A program made the translations under genes and the position numbers. 64,000 nt of DNA from Nanosynbacter sp. (GTDB taxonomy: Bacteria > Patescibacteriota > Saccharimonadia > Saccharimonadales > Saccharimonadaceae): contig JABZKD010000005.1 of the NCBI GenBank assembly GCA_015257455.1, positions 6,150 to 70,149 of the forward strand, written 5' to 3'. The notes under the pieces were generated by a model. It searched no databases. It saw only the letters and a list, made by a program, of their open reading frames with translations, and was not told the DNA's origin. Positions 34,035 through 42,802 of this stretch are shown here, in pieces (the first letter of the stretch is position 1; each line of letters opens with the position of its first letter).

Positions 34035-34817
34035 CTAATAAGATTTATCTACGATGTAGCCACAATTATCAAACAATAATTCATCTGAAATTTCTACGTT
34101 GCCTGATATTTGTTTGTAAATTCTGTGCACAATTTCTGCGTGTAAAATTTTCGATTTAAACTCTTGGATATTTTTCTCTAGTGCGGTTTTCTGTAATGGT
34201 TTTTCGTAGAACACTTCTTTTTGCAGGCCATAAAAATCTTCGTTAGCTGAAAAATCGGAATAGGTATCATTACCGAGCAAAAATACGTTCGAATTATCCG
34301 TGTATAAAATTTGATCTAGAATCAAAGACAAGTAATATAGAAGACAGGTAGCCGTGGGAGCTAATTCCTTAGTAATATTATGAAAATACAAAATAACTTT
34401 CAAACTATCCGAGTTCTTTCGTCTTTTGACGGAAAAATAATTAACTTCATCCGAAATTTGACCCTTTCGAAAATCTGAGGTGTGCATATATGAATAAAGT
34501 TTTGTTTTTATACTGTCTGTTTTCTCATTGTTCATTTTAAATTTAAGAGAAATTCGTTTGATGGCTCGATTGATAGATTCGTCACTCACCAGCGAATCAT
34601 TTAAGAAATTTCGCATATCAAAAACCAACTTTTCATGCTTAGGTTTAAATTTGAATACAGAGATATTTTCATAAATATCTGCATGATATTCAAAATCTAC
34701 GCCTTCGAATAATCCAAGCTCCGCGGTTTTTTTATAAATCAAATCACTAGCGTAGTGAATATACGCATTAGCAGTAATTTTATCTTCTGCTTGTTTGATT
34801 ATCTTCTGTTCATTCAT
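34035..34817 (-). CDS. Uncharacterised protein at the end of the pilin operon
   Basis: Protein of 260 residues with no signal peptide or membrane helix and of mixed alpha/beta character. One stretch is strongly hydrophobic (APTATCLLYYLSLILDQILY) but contains a proline and is not a clear membrane span. I do not recognise a family. ATG 34817 is used; the frame extends two codons upstream to a TTG. It starts 12 bases after the stop of the PilX-like gene, so it is probably the last gene of that operon and may act inside the cell in pilus assembly or host sensing. That role is inference from position only. Confidence 0.6.
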   Translation of the reverse strand: MNEQKIIKQAEDKITANAYIHYASDLIYKKTAELGLFEGVDFEYHADIYENISVFKFKPKHEKLVFDMRNFLNDSLVSDESINRAIKRISLKFKMNNEKTDSIKTKLYSYMHTSDFRKGQISDEVNYFSVKRRKNSDSLKVILYFHNITKELAPTATCLLYYLSLILDQILYTDNSNVFLLGNDTYSDFSANEDFYGLQKEVFYEKPLQKTALEKNIQEFKSKILHAEIVHRIYKQISGNVEISDELLFDNCGYIVDKSY

Positions 34818-34828
34818 ATCCAAGATGA

Positions 34829-36091
34829 TTATTCTGGGTTGGCGTAGTCATCATTTTCCAGATAATCAGGACAGGTATCCTTATCACCGTCTTCCATATA
34901 CCAACAGTTTTTGGTAGTATAGAAAGTTTTACGAGTGACATTGTTTTTATCATCGTTTAACTGAACAGCAAATTCTGGATATGGGAAATAGTTATCGATT
35001 AATTCGACGCGAGCTTCAATACGACGATAAAGGGTATTGGCGCGGCCAGTGGAGTCAACCTTAGCTTGCACGCCAGTAAAATCAATCGGATTACGCTTAG
35101 CATCATAAAGTGAAATAGCAAAATCAGTATCAGGTGCGCCATAAGGAAGTGATAATACCAAGAAAGTAGCACCGGTATTACGATCATTAGAATTGTGGAA
35201 TGTGTTCGGTACTTCAAAAGTGAGTGAACAGAAGAAATTACCTTCCTGACACTTAACATAGAAAAGTTCATTCTTGTGTTTATCAAAGGTACGAGAAACT
35301 TCACTGGCACGAATTTCATTGGTACCATTCTTGCTTGGTCTTAAATACATCGTTCCTTGATCAGTAGAATTATCACCACTAGCCGTAATCAGGTCACTCA
35401 TCTTAAAGTTTTTATCGGCTTGATAAAATGAGGCATTGATTAGTGGTGGTACTAGGGAATACTGACCGGATGGAAGAGAGGCATTTTCACTCCAAGATAG
35501 CTGATGGCCGTTACTTAGGAGCTTAGCGTAATTAGTGTCAGAGAACCACTTAATATTGACGTATTTTAATTCTTTAATTTTGTCACTACGGATTGGTACA
35601 ATGCGGAGACGATTTTCACTACTGAGTGAAGAGCGATAATCACTAAGGTCTTCCTGAAGTGTTACACAAGTATAGGCCTGCATCATATCAGCACCACGAC
35701 CCTGATCAAGATTCTTATTCTTCACTTCCTGAATAGTGACACCTTTTTGTTCATCAGTGGTACGACTGAGGACATTGGCGACAGTATTACAGTCTTGATT
35801 TTTGATACCATTTTGCATGGCTTCGATAATTTCTTTACAGTTGGTATCGGAACCACCTTCTTGGTAGCGGTTCAAACATTCATGATATTTAAGAAGTGCA
35901 ACCTTGGCATCTTCTACGCCAGCAAGTGCGGAATCGTAGGCAGATTTGGAGAGGTCAGAATTACTAGTTTGGCCAGCTTCAGAAAGAGTGAGGCGCACAA
36001 AACCAACCACAATAATGCTAAATAAAAGCATGGCAAAAATTGTCACAATAATGGAAGTAGAGCCGCGTTTAGTGATTAATAGTTTTTTCAT
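34829..36091 (-). CDS. PilX-like pilus assembly protein
   Basis: Protein of 420 residues. After the basic start KKLLITKRG comes a hydrophobic helix STSIIVTIFAMLLFSIIVVG, then SEAGQTSNSDLSKSAYDSAL, which is the usual arrangement of PilX-type minor pilins (long hydrophobic N-terminus, no Glu at +5, then an Ala/Asp/Ser-rich helix). A large extracellular domain with cysteines follows, ending DTCPDYLENDDYANPE. AGAGGAAT precedes the ATG. The start overlaps the upstream stop (TAATG), so it is tightly coupled to the prepilins. Confidence 0.75.
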   Translation of the reverse strand: MKKLLITKRGSTSIIVTIFAMLLFSIIVVGFVRLTLSEAGQTSNSDLSKSAYDSALAGVEDAKVALLKYHECLNRYQEGGSDTNCKEIIEAMQNGIKNQDCNTVANVLSRTTDEQKGVTIQEVKNKNLDQGRGADMMQAYTCVTLQEDLSDYRSSLSSENRLRIVPIRSDKIKELKYVNIKWFSDTNYAKLLSNGHQLSWSENASLPSGQYSLVPPLINASFYQADKNFKMSDLITASGDNSTDQGTMYLRPSKNGTNEIRASEVSRTFDKHKNELFYVKCQEGNFFCSLTFEVPNTFHNSNDRNTGATFLVLSLPYGAPDTDFAISLYDAKRNPIDFTGVQAKVDSTGRANTLYRRIEARVELIDNYFPYPEFAVQLNDDKNNVTRKTFYTTKNCWYMEDGDKDTCPDYLENDDYANPE

Positions 36092-37008
36092 TATTCCTCT
36101 CCTTTTCTATTTTGACCTGATGTCCTAGCGGAAAAATTAAATTTATTGATGGCGCAATAATTAAAGCTAGAAGATAAGCCCATTTCTGGTGGTGTCTTGC
36201 AAAATTCGCCGGTGCCAGTGATATCCACATTGCCACGCAAGGTAGCTAAAATGAAAGTACCACTATAAAAATTCTGCATGGTGAGAGCATGTTCGGTCGG
36301 CGCGAAGATGGTGAAATCATACAGCACAATATCTTCGTTATTCTTTTTCATGACTTCTTTATATTCAGCGCCAGTGAGTCTATAAGTTGGAGCGATGTCA
36401 GCCACTTGATAAACACGATTATTATTAGCGGCGGCTTCCATATGAGAACGACAAATAGCACGATCAGAATCTTCAATTTTAATTAAACGATAATCGTCAA
36501 TTTCCGTGTCGCCATTACTGAAAGTAGCGCGACTACCGCTCATAATTTCGTAATCCGTGGAATTTAAGACATAACCAGTATTCCAGAGATAGGTGAAACG
36601 TCCAGAACAAAAGACACCAGAAAGCGGCACACTCTCGAGCAGTTTGCCAGTTTGTTTAGCCTTGATAGTGCCATAATTTTGCTGATAAACATATTTTCTC
36701 GCTTGATCCTGTAAGCATTTATTCATTTCATTAGTATTTGAGGCATACTCGACACGACAAATATCAGAGAGAGAGCGGGCGGGAGCTGTAGCAATTCCAC
36801 GTTGAAAATCATCCACAAGTAGGCGTGAAGTGGAATTAATTGCATTCATGGTATTTCCCTTTTGGTAGATAGTGGAAAGATGTACTGCGACAAAAATTAC
36901 CGAAAGTAGAAGAATCGAAATAAACATCAAGGAGAGAGTCACTTCAATAATAGTAAAGCCAGAAGGGGTTTGATTATTGGTTTTTGATCGTATAGTTTTT
37001 TGACGCAT
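36091..37008 (-). CDS. Minor prepilin (PilW-like)
   Basis: Secreted pilin-like protein of 305 residues. The leader is 17 residues and basic, then GFTIIEVTLSLMFISILLLS gives the class III cleavage site after the glycine, with Phe at +1 and Glu at +5. The helix is followed by NAINSTSRLLVDDFQRGIA, resembling PilW/GspJ-type minor subunits. Several cysteines (DICR, FCSGR, AICRS, FCKTP) suggest disulfides. It is the third gene of a run of four pilus genes. Confidence 0.82.
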   Translation of the reverse strand: MRQKTIRSKTNNQTPSGFTIIEVTLSLMFISILLLSVIFVAVHLSTIYQKGNTMNAINSTSRLLVDDFQRGIATAPARSLSDICRVEYASNTNEMNKCLQDQARKYVYQQNYGTIKAKQTGKLLESVPLSGVFCSGRFTYLWNTGYVLNSTDYEIMSGSRATFSNGDTEIDDYRLIKIEDSDRAICRSHMEAAANNNRVYQVADIAPTYRLTGAEYKEVMKKNNEDIVLYDFTIFAPTEHALTMQNFYSGTFILATLRGNVDITGTGEFCKTPPEMGLSSSFNYCAINKFNFSARTSGQNRKGEE

Positions 37009-37016
37009 AAATTAAT

Positions 37017-37889
37017 CTAACCTCTCTTCATGTAGTCTGGATTATATAAACGAATGATGGTACCAATAGTGGTCGGGACGGTTTCTCCTGGACCATACCA
37101 ACAGGTGCGAATATGAAAATCATAAAATTCTGGAGGGTAATTTTTATCCATATCTTCACGATATTTGGCATCAAAGTGTGCACTGGATGGAACGTTAGTA
37201 AAATCACGAACAGCTACAATCCAAATACCTTCGGCACGATAAAGGTTATTAAAAACTGGGGTGGTTTTATAATTGGTACCGTCATTAATTTCATTCAGAT
37301 TAGTAGTCTCAGTGTCTTCACCATTCGAAGTACCAGCCGTAGAAGTTGAGGAAAAAACTAGGCGAGGAGAAAGTGGAGATTCTTGAAAAATTTCTGGATG
37401 ATCCTTAGCTGATAGAATAGTATTTTCTGGATCGGAAGCTTTGAGCTTACGAGTATTTAAAATGAAGGCCTTATCGGTAAAAATATTATGGTTATCGCCG
37501 ACGATATTATTTTTATCATAATATTCAGAGCACTTATTGGCTTCAAATTTAGAAATTTCAGTTGGGCTATTCGACATACCATTATTGAAACTAGTCAAGC
37601 GATCCCAAATCGCACGATATTCTTGCCATTTACCAGAGTCGTCCTGGCCGCTAGTTTTGACCAAGGCACGCTCAGAAATATAAGATTCATGAATAAAACG
37701 CAGCGCCTCGGCTTGGGCATCAATTTCATTGCGTACCGTGGTGATTTGCAAAGAATTCTGAATCTTAGCGTAACTGCGGTTCATCATAGAAACCGAAATG
37801 GCGGAAACCAAAATAAAAACTACAAAACAGAAAGTTACTTCGATAATAGTGTCACCACGACGACTAATAAAAGGTTTTAGCTTCGACAT
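37017..37889 (-). CDS. Minor prepilin (PilV-like) with Asp at +1
   Basis: Pilin-like protein of 290 residues. The leader ISRRG is followed by DTIIEVTFCFVVFILVSAIS, so cleavage after the glycine leaves Asp, not Phe, at +1 while the Glu at +5 is kept. Gly-Asp-T-I-I-E leaders occur in some Gram-positive competence or accessory pilins. The domain after the helix (RNEIDAQAEALRFIHESY) fits PilV-like subunits. It overlaps the upstream prepilin gene by 13 bases. Confidence 0.78.
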   Translation of the reverse strand: MSKLKPFISRRGDTIIEVTFCFVVFILVSAISVSMMNRSYAKIQNSLQITTVRNEIDAQAEALRFIHESYISERALVKTSGQDDSGKWQEYRAIWDRLTSFNNGMSNSPTEISKFEANKCSEYYDKNNIVGDNHNIFTDKAFILNTRKLKASDPENTILSAKDHPEIFQESPLSPRLVFSSTSTAGTSNGEDTETTNLNEINDGTNYKTTPVFNNLYRAEGIWIVAVRDFTNVPSSAHFDAKYREDMDKNYPPEFYDFHIRTCWYGPGETVPTTIGTIIRLYNPDYMKRG

Positions 37890-38890
37890 GGGTTTTCCTC
37901 ACTATCAATATCAATCAATTCAACAGCAGTAGAATTGCTGCCATCAGCGTGAATACGAATAGCCCGACGACCAATACTGTTCAAAGAATGGTTTTCTGAG
38001 CCAACGCAGATATCGAGATCTTTTTTATTCTGAAGCTTGGTATTTTCGAGATAAAGGCCTTTAGATTCAGAGCGGCTCAGAGTGCCAAAGGCAGGATAAA
38101 GACCAGCATCAGCCACCACACTAGTGACGGAACCAATGCCGCCATATTCACAACTACCATTACCAACGTATTCATTATTTACTTTTTGGATGAGTTGGTT
38201 AATATTAAAAGTTTTGCCTTTTTCATCATAAATATAGGTGTGGACGGTACCAGAAATTGGTGAGCGAGTAACCAAAAATGCCCCGACGAACGGATCATGA
38301 TTTTCGGTATTCTCAATACGAGCTTGCCAGAGTGGCTCATATACATCGTGATTACCTGCGGTAGTCATACGACAAGTATTGGCTTCACTTTTCATAGTGA
38401 CTACATTGGCGCCGATGCTCTTTAAAGAAACCAGAGCGTTATCACCAGAGGCATTTTCAATGTCGAGATTTTGGGTGTAAATATGGCCAATTACGTCATA
38501 AATATGAACATTCTGATCTGGTCGATTAGTCTCAGGATTGGTCTCGCCAAAAGTAACTAACTTACCATAGACGGCACAGCGAGTACGTCCTGGAAAATTA
38601 TCCGAGGCAGAATTAGAAACTAACCCACCATTTTCATTCCACATGGTATTAAGCGTACAGTAAATACTACTTCCCTCATCAGCTTCACGAGGATTCTTGA
38701 CATTAATCACCGAAGAATACACCGACTTAAGCGTAGCAGAAAGTTCGTTATAAGAATCAATGTAACGGCGATTATTAATATTGCCAGAAAGAAAACCCAT
38801 GACGGAAACCACAAGCAGACCAGTAATCGCCAACACAAGCGTTACCTCGATAATCGTAAAGCCTGACCTCCACCAAGTTTTCTTTTTCAT
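37877..38890 (-). CDS. Minor prepilin, first gene of the pilus operon
   Basis: Pilin-like protein of 337 residues. A short basic leader (MKKKTWWRSG) precedes FTIIEVTLVLAITGLLVVSV, with cleavage after G10 and Glu at +5. A large globular domain with five or six cysteines follows. A TATGC/TATAAT extended -10 (38897-38906, minus strand) is six bases before the ATG and no ribosome binding site is visible, so the operon mRNA would be leaderless. The promoter is back-to-back with that of the 38956 metallopeptidase gene. Confidence 0.82.
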   Translation of the reverse strand: MKKKTWWRSGFTIIEVTLVLAITGLLVVSVMGFLSGNINNRRYIDSYNELSATLKSVYSSVINVKNPREADEGSSIYCTLNTMWNENGGLVSNSASDNFPGRTRCAVYGKLVTFGETNPETNRPDQNVHIYDVIGHIYTQNLDIENASGDNALVSLKSIGANVVTMKSEANTCRMTTAGNHDVYEPLWQARIENTENHDPFVGAFLVTRSPISGTVHTYIYDEKGKTFNINQLIQKVNNEYVGNGSCEYGGIGSVTSVVADAGLYPAFGTLSRSESKGLYLENTKLQNKKDLDICVGSENHSLNSIGRRAIRIHADGSNSTAVELIDIDSEENPCRS

Positions 38891-38955
38891 AACTAAATTA
38901 TAGCATAAGAGGTTATAATATATAAAAGAAAAATACTAAATTAACCTGGAGCTTT

Positions 38956-40443
38956 ATGGCGGAATTTCCAAATTTTAATCGGTTTGAAAATAGAGATTAC
39001 GAAAAAATCCTTTTGAAAAAATTAACCAATCTTGAAAATCAATTTAATCCAGAATTGTCACGCGAAAAATTTGAGCAGGCGAACCCGGAAAACAAAATTG
39101 AGACGACAAGAGAATCTGTTTTTAATAATTCAGAAAATACAGCAGAAAAATTAAAAGAGGATGAAATTTCGGAATTAATTGCTAGTGCAGACCTGACGGT
39201 TTATGAACGCCTAAACCCGACCAATGCCAAAGAAGCGAAGGAAGAATTTTTAAATAATCCAGATTTGGTTCATCCGAACTATGAATACGGAAATTTAAAT
39301 AAACAAGAAATTGAAAATAATTTAGGCAACCTAGAGAAAGCAAAAGCGGAACTCGAAAGTACAGAATTATCGAGCGGGAAACGTAGATTACTAGAATATT
39401 TGATGGACGATTGCTTCAAGAAAAATGATTTTTTGGTAGCGAATTTAGCTTATAATACAGTCACGCAACCAGAGACAAGGAAACTCGCGGCGGAACATCA
39501 CAAAGAGGCTAATGAGGCACTTTATGGCAAGCCAGACGAGGGGACTTTTTACGCACTACTAAATGAAAAAATTGACCAGATTAAGGCGCAGAATCTGACC
39601 GAAGAGCAAAAACAAAATTTTGCCGAACTGCTCGATAAGATTGGACCAATGCCAGAAACCAGAAGCGAAAGATTTAAACCAAAACCAGAGACCGTTGAAC
39701 GTTTTGCGGAAATGACAAATGAATTTTTTGGTAGTTTCTTGCAACATATTCCAGAAGACCAAGAAAAATTTAGTTCGCAAGAAATGGTAAATATCGTTAA
39801 TGAAATTATTGAAGAAGAATTAAATGAAGATGGCAGCAATCCGTATCGTGCAGAAATAAAAGCCGGGGCAACCAATGCTTCGGCAGATCATGAAGAACGC
39901 AGGATTTATTTTCCAGAAGACAAGATCTACAGCGCCAAGCGGGCTCGCGGTTTAATCGTGCATGAATTAGGCACTCACGTGCTGCGTGCAGTTCCCTACG
40001 TGGATCATGAAGTGGAGGCCTTCTCGACCGGTTTTCCAAATAATGAAGAGTTTGATGAGGGCGTAGCGAAAGCGGTAGAGCAGGCGATTAACGGCAAATA
40101 TGAAGATTCGGGAATTGATCATTATATTAATATTGGTTTAGCTAATTTTAAGGGCAAGAACTTTCGCGAAGTTTATGAAATTCAATGTAAATTGCGTGAA
40201 TTAACGGGTGGTAAAATTGAGCCAGTTTTCAATGCGGTGCAGCGCTGTTTTCGTGGAACGGGTGAGCTACCAAATAACAAAGATTTAGCCTATTACAATG
40301 GCGCAAATCGAGTTTGGAAACATATCGAAGACCATATCGATGACATCGAATTATTTGACCAACTTTTCTTGTCGGGGAAAATTGATTATCAAAACGAGCA
40401 ACAAGAACAGATTTCCTACGAAGCCAGAACCAAAGGAATTTAA
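38956..40443 (+). CDS. DUF1704-like (MATCAP-type) zinc metallopeptidase
   Basis: Cytosolic-looking protein of 495 residues. The C-terminal half has IVHELGTHVLRAV, an HExxxH metal site (about residues 337-341), followed 20-30 residues later by FDEGVA, whose glutamate would be the third ligand. This matches DUF1704, the family of the animal tubulin carboxypeptidases MATCAP1/2. The N-terminal half is acidic and helical (KAKAELESTELSSGKRRLLE) and of unknown role. A TATAAT box and a GGAG site lie before the ATG. The substrate in this organism is unknown; no tubulin homologue is visible in the window. Confidence 0.75.
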   Translation: MAEFPNFNRFENRDYEKILLKKLTNLENQFNPELSREKFEQANPENKIETTRESVFNNSENTAEKLKEDEISELIASADLTVYERLNPTNAKEAKEEFLNNPDLVHPNYEYGNLNKQEIENNLGNLEKAKAELESTELSSGKRRLLEYLMDDCFKKNDFLVANLAYNTVTQPETRKLAAEHHKEANEALYGKPDEGTFYALLNEKIDQIKAQNLTEEQKQNFAELLDKIGPMPETRSERFKPKPETVERFAEMTNEFFGSFLQHIPEDQEKFSSQEMVNIVNEIIEEELNEDGSNPYRAEIKAGATNASADHEERRIYFPEDKIYSAKRARGLIVHELGTHVLRAVPYVDHEVEAFSTGFPNNEEFDEGVAKAVEQAINGKYEDSGIDHYINIGLANFKGKNFREVYEIQCKLRELTGGKIEPVFNAVQRCFRGTGELPNNKDLAYYNGANRVWKHIEDHIDDIELFDQLFLSGKIDYQNEQQEQISYEARTKGI

Positions 40444-40448
40444 GCAGA

Positions 40449-40476
40449 AAAAAATACCCCAAATTCGGGGTATTTT
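40449..40476. terminator. Bidirectional terminator
   Basis: AATACCCC / GGGGTATT stem with a six-base loop. A run of seven T follows on the minus strand and four T on the plus strand. It serves the convergent 38956 and 40480 genes. Confidence 0.85.
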
Positions 40477-40479
40477 AAG

Positions 40480-41037
40480 TTAGGAAAAATTACTAAAGAT
40501 TAGGAATAGCACACAAACAGGTATCGACGCGGCAATTAAAACAATGAACGTTAAATTCAGGATACGCATTGTGGTAGCCCATTTTCTTAGAAACCGATCT
40601 GATGCGTGAAAAACCATATATAGATAACTCATCGCAAAGACAAGGGTACCAAAGAAAATAATTGCCATCGTGAATTTTGAAGTAATCCAAACTTCGAACC
40701 CAGCAATAGCAAGTAAAGTTATCATGCTAGTAATATTAGCATAGTAATAATTACCATCAACCTCTGGATCATGAGCCCATTCGAAATCTTTTTCCGGTAA
40801 TCGATCAAGTAGTACTACTGAGATGCCGGCCATTAAAATTGAGCCCATAGTTAGAATCATAAAACCAAAACCCTCTCGATAAAGAAGATTAATCGCCATA
40901 AGGATCGGCGTGCCAATAATTCGGAGCAAATTAGATGCGTCGAAAAGATCAAGCTGTTCCTTCAGCTTTTCGGCCTGAGTCTTCTCTTCCTCGTATTGTA
41001 TCTTCCTTAAATTCTTAAATTCGTCAATTTCTATCAT
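40480..41037 (-). CDS. Small four-helix membrane protein of unknown family
   Basis: Protein of 185 residues: a charged N-terminal helix (KIQYEEEKTQAEKLKEQLDL) likely forming a short coiled coil, then four hydrophobic segments in two pairs separated by the acidic loop PEKDFEWAHDPEVDG. No family is recognised. AAGGGAGGG precedes the ATG. A consensus promoter at 41171-41199 gives a leader of about 125 bases containing an inverted repeat, so post-transcriptional control is possible. It diverges from a hydrolase-like gene across a palindrome. Confidence 0.65.
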   Translation of the reverse strand: MIEIDEFKNLRKIQYEEEKTQAEKLKEQLDLFDASNLLRIIGTPILMAINLLYREGFGFMILTMGSILMAGISVVLLDRLPEKDFEWAHDPEVDGNYYYANITSMITLLAIAGFEVWITSKFTMAIIFFGTLVFAMSYLYMVFHASDRFLRKWATTMRILNLTFIVLIAASIPVCVLFLIFSNFS

Positions 41038-41082
41038 ACTTCCCTCCCTTATGTAAAAATTAAAAATGAATTAGAAACAAGA

Positions 41083-41125
41083 TGCACCTATTACTTTATA
41101 ATATTTTTCCTCCTTTCAAGGTGCA
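41083..41125 (-). promoter_or_regulatory. Inverted repeat in the long leader of the 40480 gene
   Basis: TGCACCT / AGGTGCA, a perfect 7-bp pair enclosing 29 bases that include AAAGGAGG but no ATG start. It could form a regulatory hairpin in the mRNA leader. Confidence 0.45.
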
Positions 41126-41170
41126 ATTTTATATAAATTAATAAGTAAATTTATATAATAATATCTACAT

Positions 41171-41199
41171 ATTATACATTAAAATGCTTATTCTGTCAA
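41171..41199 (-). promoter_or_regulatory. Consensus promoter of the 40480 gene
   Basis: TTGACA (41194-41199) and TATAAT (41171-41176) on the minus strand, 17-base spacer. Confidence 0.8.
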
Positions 41200-41202
41200 T
41201 GA

Positions 41203-41218
41203 AGGAATAATTATTCCT
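41203..41218. promoter_or_regulatory. 16-bp perfect palindrome between divergent genes
   Basis: AGGAATAATTATTCCT lies four bases upstream of the -35 box of the 40480 gene and about 60 bases upstream of the -10 of the 41322 gene. This is a plausible operator for a dimeric regulator. Confidence 0.55.
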
Positions 41219-41321
41219 GAGCTATTTTACCGTTTAATAGTTCTGCATTAGATGATTTTATAATCTGTAAAATATGTTATAATATTAAACGGAGGTTGCA
41301 CTTTAACAGGAGGTGATAATA

Positions 41322-42053
41322 ATGAAGGATATTAATATTCTAATCATTCCAGCAGAGGGCGACTCTGTGGAAACTGAATCATGGTATGCTAAAGATGTTT
41401 CTTATCATTACGGCACAAGTCAGGTGCAAATTTTCCAGTATAACGGTAATAAGTCTGTTATTGACGGTATACGGGAAAGTGTAGCTGATTTCTTTGACCA
41501 ACATGAAGGAAAATTTGAAATTCATGCTCAGGGTGGTTTTGGCGCCGCTGTCGCATATGAGATGGCTTTGTACCGGCCAAGTCAAATTGCGAGAATATTT
41601 TTTATAGGTGGGGCACCCTGTACCGCTATGCGATTTATCCAAAGAGTATTCCATACACATTTATCACGTTTATGGTATTTTAGTAAAATTCCATTTTTTG
41701 CCGATGATCCAAATCCATTCAATGATGAGGTGATAGCCGCAATTAAACAGTCCTCTACTGACTGCATGCGAGCTGACCCATTACTTTACTGCAATCAGCT
41801 CAGATTAATCGGAGATTGGAAACCTAAAAAATGCCTAGAGGATATTGAGGCATATTTTATTCCAAATGGTAATTCCCCTCGACCGGACTGGTGGGACAAT
41901 AGTTATGATAATAAAAAGGCGGCTCAAATATGGGAGAGCTATGGCGTTAAGCCTCTACCAAAACCAGGTGGAGGATTTAGCTTTTACAGCCTAATGCCAT
42001 CCGAAGAATTATTTAAAGTATTAGATACTGTCAGAGATAACTATTGTAATTAA
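41322..42053 (+). CDS. Alpha/beta-hydrolase-fold protein with no nucleophile serine
   Basis: Protein of 243 residues. FEIHAQGGFGAAVAYEMALY aligns with the nucleophile-elbow region of alpha/beta hydrolases (G-x-S-x-G-G-x-x-A-x-E-x-A), but the serine position is glycine. It may be a non-catalytic member. ATG 41322 has AGGAGG eight bases upstream; a GTG nine bases earlier is less likely. An extended -10 (TGTTATAAT, 41275-41283) is present. A terminator follows. The context is a group of AT-rich orphan genes. I cannot assign a function. Confidence 0.6.
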   Translation: MKDINILIIPAEGDSVETESWYAKDVSYHYGTSQVQIFQYNGNKSVIDGIRESVADFFDQHEGKFEIHAQGGFGAAVAYEMALYRPSQIARIFFIGGAPCTAMRFIQRVFHTHLSRLWYFSKIPFFADDPNPFNDEVIAAIKQSSTDCMRADPLLYCNQLRLIGDWKPKKCLEDIEAYFIPNGNSPRPDWWDNSYDNKKAAQIWESYGVKPLPKPGGGFSFYSLMPSEELFKVLDTVRDNYCN

Positions 42054-42064
42054 CCTCCAAAAAA

Positions 42065-42088
42065 AGGCTGCACTAAGCAGTCTTTTTT
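42065..42088 (+). terminator. Terminator of the 41322 gene
   Basis: GGCTGC / GCAGTC stem (one G-U), loop ACTAA, followed by TTTTTT. Confidence 0.8.
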
Positions 42089-42157
42089 ATGATTCTCAAC
42101 ACATAAAGTTATTTGATGTAATCTGTAATACTCTAACTATTATACGTAGTTTTACAT

Positions 42158-42186
42158 AAAAAATACCCGGACTAAACGCCCGGGTA
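42158..42186 (-). terminator. Terminator of the 42213 gene
   Basis: TACCCGG / CCGGGTA stem with a nine-base loop, followed on the minus strand by TTTTTT. Confidence 0.8.
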
Positions 42187-42212
42187 CATAGGTTTTGTAA
42201 AAGGAAGTTTTC

Positions 42213-42593
42213 TCAATCAGTAATCGGAGTGAAAGTTCCCTTACGACTTCTGGCATCATAATATGCCGAAAACCGACTATATCGATACCGATAAGTATTC
42301 TCCTTACGAAGAAGATAATCCTTATCCACATTACAGTAGCCCTTTAGAATAAAGGACTCTCCAGAGCCGTCTTCATGTTCGATTCCGGTTATCTTAATAT
42401 TGGTTACCGGTAATGGCAGATACAGCCTTGTTGCATCATTAGTATCGTTTGAATATCCTTGTGAGATAGTAAAATTCACAGCAATTTTCGCGTCTTTACT
42501 GTAGACATACATGCACGCGTCGAATAAAGCGCTTTTGCTCGGACCACCAATGATATCGTAACGATTTACTACACTCTTTTTTACTTCGTTCAT
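42213..42593 (-). CDS. Uncharacterised 126-residue protein
   Basis: Protein without signal peptide or membrane segment, apparently beta-rich (YLPLPVTNIKITGIEHEDGS, FILKGYCNVDKDYLL) with a Tyr/Arg-rich end (NTYRYRYSRFSAYYDARSRK). GGAGG precedes the ATG. It is a single-gene unit with its own promoter and terminator. I do not recognise it. Confidence 0.6.
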   Translation of the reverse strand: MNEVKKSVVNRYDIIGGPSKSALFDACMYVYSKDAKIAVNFTISQGYSNDTNDATRLYLPLPVTNIKITGIEHEDGSGESFILKGYCNVDKDYLLRKENTYRYRYSRFSAYYDARSRKGTFTPITD

Positions 42594-42673
42594 ACGAACC
42601 TCCTTAATGTACTACCCAGATACATTCGTAAAATGGGTTGGTCTACCTAATCCACTATTGAATTAGTTCTTAT

Positions 42674-42702
42674 ATTCTATCATGTTTATGTTATTTTGTC
42701 AA
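42674..42702 (-). promoter_or_regulatory. Promoter of the 42213 gene
   Basis: TTGACA (42697-42702) and TAGAAT (42674-42679) on the minus strand, 17-base spacer. Confidence 0.75.
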
Positions 42703-42802
42703 TATGAGTTACAGCCTAGTATCATTTTGTCAAATAATACTTGTGGGGTTAATAAGAATATTCTTTTGTGATTAATAGTAAGGGCGGTGCTACAATAGGA
42801 TT

